DNA from: Treponema sp.
GTDB taxonomy: Bacteria; Spirochaetota; Spirochaetia; Treponematales; Breznakiellaceae
Direction: 5' to 3'
DNA: 8,788 nt
Assembly: GCA_009776715.1 (NCBI GenBank)
Contig: WRNF01000026.1
Coordinates: 1-8,788, forward strand
Shown here in pieces: positions 5,580 through 8,788 of this stretch. Numbering within the stretch: position 1 is the first letter of the stretch; each line of letters opens with the position of its first letter. A program made the translations under genes and the position numbers. Under the pieces are notes generated by a model. That model was not told where the DNA came from. It was given only the letters and a program-made list of their open reading frames with translations, and did no database searches.

Positions 5580-5864
5580 ATGTTAATGATCAGACTCATA
5601 GGCAGTTTTATTGTGGTAATTATTGGCGGCGTTTTAGGAATTGTTGGATCCGATAAAAAGCCTTCAAAAATAAAGCCAATAATCCTTGGCATATTGACTT
5701 TTGCTTCATGCTGTTTCTTATTCCCCTTGAATAACTATATTGCGGTTGGCATTTACCTTGTTGCAGGTTTTTTACTCCTTTTGGCCGGTTTAACAACAAA
5801 AGCAAAAATACCGGAAAGCAAAAAATTGAAAGGTGAGGCTTTTTCAAAACTAACAAGGTTTTGA
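5580..5864 (+). CDS. Small three-TM membrane protein
   Basis: A 94-residue hydrophobic protein with TM helices at about 4-23, 33-49 and 54-71, a Lys/Pro-rich loop (DKKPSKIKP, 25-33) and a basic C-terminal tail. It resembles small conserved Treponema membrane proteins of unknown function; no enzymatic motif is visible. The start is uncertain: ATG at 5580 or 5586 fits the membrane protein best, whereas an in-frame TTG at 5535 would add 15 polar residues; none has a clear Shine-Dalgarno site (GGGAG at 5549-5553 is too far from either ATG). The last ten or so codons are encoded by the left arm of repeat copy B, so the natural C-terminus may have been replaced. The gene lies between two copies of the repeat. 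Confidence 0.6.
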   Translation: MLMIRLIGSFIVVIIGGVLGIVGSDKKPSKIKPIILGILTFASCCFLFPLNNYIAVGIYLVAGFLLLLAGLTTKAKIPESKKLKGEAFSKLTRF

Positions 5865-5930
5865 AAATGGCTTTGGAAAAACCGTCTAAAGGCCGGTTTT
5901 TCCTCTAAATCTAAAGTTGCTTATTCAAAA
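5835..5930. repeat. Two-hairpin intergenic repeat, copy B
   Basis: Hairpin 1 is TTTTCAAAAC (5841-5850) with GTTTTGAAAA (about 5858-5867). Hairpin 2 is AAAAACCG with CGGTTTTT (5877-5901), which has the A-tract/stem/T-tract look of a bidirectional terminator. Compared with copy A, the stem pair T-A in hairpin 2 has become C-G, a compensatory change that keeps pairing. The left arm overlaps the end of the small membrane protein gene. It probably terminates transcription of that gene. Confidence 0.65.
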
Positions 5931-5967
5931 ACTGAAGTTTCAGAACAACTCCATTAGTAGCCTGGTG

Positions 5968-6030
5968 TGGGTAAAATAGAATAAAACCGAAAAAAATACC
6001 GGGAAATTTTACCGGATGGGTAAAATAGAA
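5968..6030. repeat. Two direct copies of a 14-base motif
   Basis: TGGGTAAAATAGAA occurs at 5968-5981 and again, identically, at 6017-6030, 49 bases apart. Between them lie two TACCGG copies. A 12-base relative (GGTAAAATAGAG) is at 1841-1852. They could be transcription-factor sites for the downstream TA remnant or scars of a tandem duplication. Confidence 0.55.
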
Positions 6031-6048
6031 AAAAGGTCCAAAAAGATC

Positions 6049-6077
6049 TTGTTTATATTCATATAATCAAGTACATT
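6049..6077 (+). promoter_or_regulatory. Candidate promoter of the decayed TA locus
   Basis: TTGTTT (6049-6054), a 17-base spacer and TACATT (6072-6077) match sigma-70 at 4/6 each. A perfect TATAAT also occurs at 6062-6067 but has no good -35 box. Either way transcription would begin at or just before the ATG at 6083. Confidence 0.35.
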
Positions 6078-6082
6078 ATTAT

Positions 6083-6136
6083 ATGGATATCGACATCAAA
6101 TTTAGTAAATCGGCTTTTAAGCATCTTCTTGATTAA
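6083..6136 (+). pseudogene. Remnant of a BrnT/DUF4258-like toxin gene
   Basis: A 17-codon open frame, MDIDIKFSKSAFKHLLD, ends in tandem stops (TAA TGA) 16 bases before the next gene. Its first 14 residues resemble the N-terminus of BrnT/DUF4258-type toxins (short strand, then a helix ending in K-H, normally followed by Gly and about 70 more residues). The rest is missing, and the ending LLD could be the original C-terminus joined by an in-frame deletion. The position directly before an antitoxin-like gene fits toxin-first TA order. The assignment is by recollection of the motif and position, so it is tentative. Confidence 0.4.
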
Positions 6137-6152
6137 TGAGTAGGAGGAGATT

Positions 6153-6407
6153 TTGCCGGATTTAACTGAAGAAGAATATGATGCCCTTGATGAAAAATGG
6201 ACAAAAACCACGCCAAAAGTTGGCCCCAACGGGACTGGTTTTTTTGCGCAAAAGAAGGCGGCGCGTTCAATAACAGTGGATTCCTTTACAGCAGATTATT
6301 TATTGACAAGGGCTCTCGCTGATCATAAAACCCCGGCGGATATAATCAGCGAATTAGTACGCGAAAAAATCGCTTCCTCAGACAGCAGTGTTATAATGGC
6401 TCAATGA
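6153..6407 (+). CDS. Antitoxin-like protein, probably ribbon-helix-helix
   Basis: An 84-residue protein. An acidic N-terminus (PDLTEEEYDALDEKW) and a Gly-rich loop (GPNGTGFF, 24-31) lead into a basic stretch AQKKAARSITV and two helices (residues 44-57 and 61-73). That is the layout of a small ribbon-helix-helix DNA-binding antitoxin. I recall similar proteins in Treponema genomes paired with BrnT/DUF4258-like toxins. The start is TTG at 6153, fixed by a very strong AGGAGGA at 6142-6148. It follows the toxin remnant by 16 bases, so it is probably an orphaned antitoxin. No TM segment or signal peptide is present. DNA binding is inferred. Confidence 0.65.
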   Translation: MPDLTEEEYDALDEKWTKTTPKVGPNGTGFFAQKKAARSITVDSFTADYLLTRALADHKTPADIISELVREKIASSDSSVIMAQ

Positions 6408-6443
6408 GCTTCCCAGTTTAAGAGCTGTAACTTGCATATCTGA

Positions 6444-6473
6444 GTTGTTCAGAAACCTCAGTTTCTGGACAAC
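6444..6473. repeat. Strong hairpin downstream of the antitoxin-like gene
   Basis: GTTGTTCAGAAAC (6444-6456), loop CTCA and GTTTCTGGACAAC (6461-6473) form a 13-base-pair stem with one G-U pair. The T-tract is poor. The stretch from TTCAGAAAC onward matches 21 of 27 positions of the sequence after repeat copy B (from 5924), so it belongs to a dispersed hairpin family. It may serve as a terminator for the antitoxin-like gene. Confidence 0.55.
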
Positions 6474-6593
6474 TTCCTATTGGCTCTTCCGGAAATATAG
6501 TGGAAAATGCCCTATCATTCCTATCATTTTTGCTTCATCAGCGGCGGCAAGTCCCATTTTACAGGTAAGATATGTTAACCACTATATCAGCCA

Positions 6594-6620
6594 TTGATAA
6601 AAGAAACAATGTACTATAAA
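6594..6620 (+). promoter_or_regulatory. Candidate promoter of the racemase gene
   Basis: TTGATA (6594-6599) and TATAAA (6615-6620) are separated by 15 bases, shorter than ideal; CATTGA at 6592 gives 17 bases with a poorer -35. The ATG follows 22 bases downstream. Just upstream, TATAGTGG (6496-6503) and CCACTATA (about 6580-6587) form a distant inverted pair. Confidence 0.35.
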
Positions 6621-6642
6621 CTGAATTGTATTGGAGAAAGAA

Positions 6643-7341
6643 ATGAAAAAAATCGGCATTATCGGCGGAATTGGGCCTGCTTCAACGGTTGAATATTACA
6701 AGGGCATTGTAAACGGATACAGGCAAATAACAAATGACGACAGCTACCCTCAATTTTTTATTAACAGCATTAACATGACCGAGATGCTAAGGTTTGTAGC
6801 GGACGAAGACTGGGAAAAACTGGTTGATTTTTTGGCAGAAAAGATTGACACACTCGTTAAAACCGGAGCTGACTATGCTGCGCTTGCTTCCAACACGCCG
6901 CACCTGGTTATTGACGAACTGGTTAAAAGGTCAAAAGTTCCGTTAATCAGCATACTTGATGAAACCTGCAAATACACAAAAAGCATCGGCTTAAAAAAGG
7001 TGCTGCTAACCGGAACGTTATTTTCAATGAAACACAATATTTACAAAAAACCCCTTGAAAAATACGGCATCGAATGTTTTGTACCGGAAGACAATGATAA
7101 AACGGTAATCCACAACATCATTTTTCCGGATCTGGAAAACGGAATAATCAATGAAAAGGACAAAATAACATTCAAGGAAATATGCGTCAAAAACATAAAA
7201 GAGAAAAACATTGACGGGATTATTTTGGGCTGCACGGAATTGCCGTTAATGATAAAAAAAGACGATTTTGACGTAGCCGTGATTGACACAATGGAGATAC
7301 ATATAAACAGCATAGTGGAAAAAATTGTAAAGGAAGGCTGA
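6643..7341 (+). CDS. Aspartate/glutamate racemase family protein
   Basis: A 232-residue cytoplasmic enzyme of the PLP-independent Asp/Glu racemase superfamily, normal length. The N-terminus MKKIGIIGGIGPASTVEYY is the family start motif. The first catalytic region reads ASNTPH (82-87) and the second LGCTELPLM (195-203), giving Cys197. The usual first cysteine (C-x-N-T or C-N-T) is absent: residues 82/83 are Ala/Ser. As I recall, E. coli L-Asp/Glu-specific racemase (EcL-DER, YgeA type) has Thr83/Cys197, so the Ser83/Cys197 pair fits that atypical group, which racemises L-Asp/L-Glu. The ATG at 6643 is chosen over an in-frame TTG at 6631, because GGAG (6633-6636) lies 6 bases before the ATG and would be inside the coding region otherwise. 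It stands alone, convergent with the PII-like gene. D-amino acid supply for the cell wall or D-Asp metabolism are possible roles. Confidence 0.88.
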   Translation: MKKIGIIGGIGPASTVEYYKGIVNGYRQITNDDSYPQFFINSINMTEMLRFVADEDWEKLVDFLAEKIDTLVKTGADYAALASNTPHLVIDELVKRSKVPLISILDETCKYTKSIGLKKVLLTGTLFSMKHNIYKKPLEKYGIECFVPEDNDKTVIHNIIFPDLENGIINEKDKITFKEICVKNIKEKNIDGIILGCTELPLMIKKDDFDVAVIDTMEIHINSIVEKIVKEG

Positions 7342-7359
7342 TAAGGGCCTATCCCTTAT
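7341..7359. terminator. Hairpin shared by two convergent stop codons
   Basis: ATAAGGG (7341-7347) and CCCTTAT (7353-7359) form a 7-base-pair stem with loop CCTAT. It begins on the last base of the racemase TGA and covers the TAA of the convergent PII-like gene (7356-7358). There is no T-tract, so it may be a weak terminator or a transcript-end stabilising hairpin. Confidence 0.45.
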
Positions 7360-8237
7360 TCAAAGTTCAGCCCCATTACATTGTCCACGGGCAGGGAGAA
7401 CACAATCCCCTGGGCCTTGCTGTTAAGGCCGTGGGCTTCGCAAATGGAGCGCATTATGGAGACTTTCTTTTCCCTGCTGGTCAGCATTAGAATTATTTCC
7501 TTCTCGTCCTGGACCGAAATCCCCAGAAACCTAACCGCCCCTTCATGGGCCTGGCCGCGCGCGTTCAGCACCGTGCCGCCCGAAGCCCCGGCTTCACGGG
7601 CCGTGTTCATCAATTCATCGCTGTAACCGTAGTTTACAACAGCCATAATAAGATCGTGCTCAACGGCGTCGCGGGTAACGGTATCACGTGCGGCTGTATC
7701 GCTTTCAGCCGAATCCCGGTTTAATCTGTCTTTCATATTTCCGCCTTCGTCTTTGGAATCGCCTTCGCCCGGCGGAAGCAGCCCCTGCTCCGCGGCGATT
7801 TTTTCATTTTTATGGATACTCCGCTTGAAGATCAGCAAAACAGGATCATTAATTGCCGACAGCGGAACTGTAAAAGTAATCCCGGCGCCCGGACCGCTGC
7901 GGCTTAGTTTTTTCCTTACCTCTTTCATCAGCACCGGCACCATTACCTGCTGTTCCAGGCAGATAACTATTGCCTTTTCCCCGGCGCCGATACCCAAAAG
8001 ATCGAGAATGTCGGAATTTGCCGTTCCCATTCCCATGCTGATGAAGTGGAAGCGGACTTTTTCTTCAACAAACACGCCGGAAACGACATTGGCCTGGTTC
8101 CAGTCAACAATAAAAAATATCAGCTTTAGTTCCGGCAGGCTGGGCCTTGCGGCTCCGGCATCCGGGTTTTTTCTGCCTCGGGCGGCTTTGGCAGGCAGTC
8201 TGGAAAACAGTTTCAGGAAAGGAAATTTCAAGGCCAT
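7356..8237 (-). CDS. Tandem PII-like (P-II family) regulatory protein
   Basis: A 293-residue cytoplasmic protein with two PII-like ferredoxin-fold domains. A basic N-terminal tail (1-35) precedes domain 1 (about 36-141: LKLIFFIVDWNQANVVSGV, later AGITFTVPLSAIND). A charged, low-complexity linker (142-194) with repeated RD pairs (AARDTVTRDAVEHD) leads to domain 2 (195-291: LIMAVVNYGYSDELMNTARE, GASGGTVLNARG in the T-loop start position, IVFSLPVDNVMGL at the end). Canonical GlnB has about 112 residues; this is a fused pair. The canonical uridylylation-loop tyrosine motif is not seen. The ATG follows the DUF1538 stop with no gap (TAAATG), and GGGGAGG inside the upstream coding end is its ribosome site, so the two are coupled. 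It probably senses a metabolite or nucleotide and controls the membrane partner, by analogy with GlnK-AmtB or SbtB-SbtA. Confidence 0.82.
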   Translation of the reverse strand: MALKFPFLKLFSRLPAKAARGRKNPDAGAARPSLPELKLIFFIVDWNQANVVSGVFVEEKVRFHFISMGMGTANSDILDLLGIGAGEKAIVICLEQQVMVPVLMKEVRKKLSRSGPGAGITFTVPLSAINDPVLLIFKRSIHKNEKIAAEQGLLPPGEGDSKDEGGNMKDRLNRDSAESDTAARDTVTRDAVEHDLIMAVVNYGYSDELMNTAREAGASGGTVLNARGQAHEGAVRFLGISVQDEKEIILMLTSREKKVSIMRSICEAHGLNSKAQGIVFSLPVDNVMGLNFE

Positions 8238-8788
8238 TTACGCCTCCCCCCCGAAAACGGTTATCTTTCCCCAATCGACAATTTCCCCGGCCAGGGCGGC
8301 GCCGATTGCCGCCGTCTGCTCCTGTGTCATGGCTGCCGCCTGCTTTGTCCTGTACTGGTAGATCAGGCCCATCATCTGGATGACGATGAGGGGGGTCATC
8401 GCCACAACGGCGACAATGCCGAAAGCGTCGATCATCATGTTGCCGCCCACGCCTTCGCAGGTTCCCATCGCCAAAGGAAGGAGGAAGGTGGAACTCATGG
8501 GGCCGGAAGCCACGCCGCCGGAATCAAAGGCGATGTTGGTAAAAATGCGCGGCACGAAAAAGGTAAGGGTCAGCGCGAACAGGTAGCCGGGGATCAGAAA
8601 ATACATTATCGGAATGCTGAACAATATCCGGCACATTGTAAGCGTCAAAGCCGCAGACATCCCGATTGCAAGCCCCCTGTTCATCATTTTTTGGGTGATT
8701 GCGCCGGAAGAAATTTCTTCCACCTGCTTGTTAAGCACATGGACCGCCGGTTCCGCCGCCACAATGAAGTAGCCGATCAGCGCCCCAA
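8238..8788 (-). CDS. DUF1538 integral membrane protein, C-terminal part
   Basis: The open frame continues past the right edge with no real start inside the window; the in-frame GTG at 8762 lies within the conserved motif GYFIVAAEPAVHVLNKQVEE and is not a start. The visible 182 residues carry the DUF1538 hallmarks: AEPAVHVLNKQVEEISSG, several TM helices, and FDSGGVASGPMSSTFLLPL followed by AMGTCEG in a re-entrant-looking segment. The C-terminus after YQYRTKQA is soluble. DUF1538 proteins are multi-pass, usually with two copies of the domain; this is the end of the second. Function is not established; the Gly-rich motif and the linked PII-like gene suggest a PII-regulated transporter or channel in the inner membrane. 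It is the upstream gene of the operon. Confidence 0.85.
   Translation of the reverse strand, partial: GALIGYFIVAAEPAVHVLNKQVEEISSGAITQKMMNRGLAIGMSAALTLTMCRILFSIPIMYFLIPGYLFALTLTFFVPRIFTNIAFDSGGVASGPMSSTFLLPLAMGTCEGVGGNMMIDAFGIVAVVAMTPLIVIQMMGLIYQYRTKQAAAMTQEQTAAIGAALAGEIVDWGKITVFGGEA

Noticed and set aside
5372..6030. CRISPR-like repeat array in the repeat-rich stretch
   Set aside because: The repeats are two diverged hairpin units and two 14-mers at irregular distances, without repeat-spacer periodicity.
6631..6633. TTG start four codons before the racemase ATG
   Set aside because: The GGAG ribosome site would then lie within the coding sequence; the ATG at 6643 has ideal spacing and the family starts with MKKIGIIGG.
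7753..8383. Plus-strand reading frames opposite the PII-like and DUF1538 genes
   Set aside because: They are shadows of GC-rich minus-strand genes, with Ser/Pro/Arg-biased composition.
8760..8762. GTG as start of the DUF1538 gene
   Set aside because: The frame continues upstream through GALIGYFIV, which belongs to the conserved DUF1538 motif; the gene is cut by the window edge.

Overview
The window looks like a chromosomal segment of a spirochaete, most likely a Treponema-like bacterium. That rests on recalled resemblance of several proteins (the XRE regulator, the small membrane protein, the antitoxin-like protein, the PII/DUF1538 pair) and not on a marker gene, so the assignment is moderate. 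Two GC-richer blocks with housekeeping-type genes (1-2360 and 7356-8788) frame an AT-rich accessory stretch (about 2700-6640) holding small, poorly known genes, toxin-antitoxin genes, hairpin repeats and regulatory palindromes.

Left block (minus strand): a TolC-family outer membrane efflux protein (134-1429, TTG start), translationally coupled by an ATGA overlap to the first 45 codons of a membrane-anchored periplasmic adaptor that runs off the left edge. Upstream is a 553-base gene-free stretch containing a 236-base element bounded by 34-base inverted repeats (32/34 identical). A DUF3795 cysteine-rich protein (1983-2309, plus) follows and ends in a hairpin region shared with the convergent XRE regulator.

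Accessory stretch: an XRE regulator (minus) and a 61-residue protein (plus) are divergently transcribed from good sigma-70-like promoters. Each transcription start carries a related CTC/GAG dyad, and the small protein resembles the C-terminal tail of the XRE protein without its HTH domain. Then come a secreted 149-residue unknown protein, a zinc-ribbon/TM/beta-domain membrane protein, a GC-rich structured intergenic block, a Phd/YefM-RelE/ParE toxin-antitoxin pair (minus), and a three-TM small membrane protein between two copies of a two-hairpin repeat. A second, apparently decayed TA locus follows (17-codon toxin remnant plus antitoxin-like protein), then another hairpin repeat.

Right block: an Asp/Glu racemase-family enzyme (plus) with Ser83/Cys197 instead of the usual Cys/Cys pair. 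It converges on an operon (minus) of a DUF1538 membrane protein (partial) and a tandem PII-like protein. The latter two genes abut (TAA|ATG) and probably form a PII-regulated membrane transport or channel unit. No rRNA, tRNA, CRISPR array, transposase or integrase gene was found.
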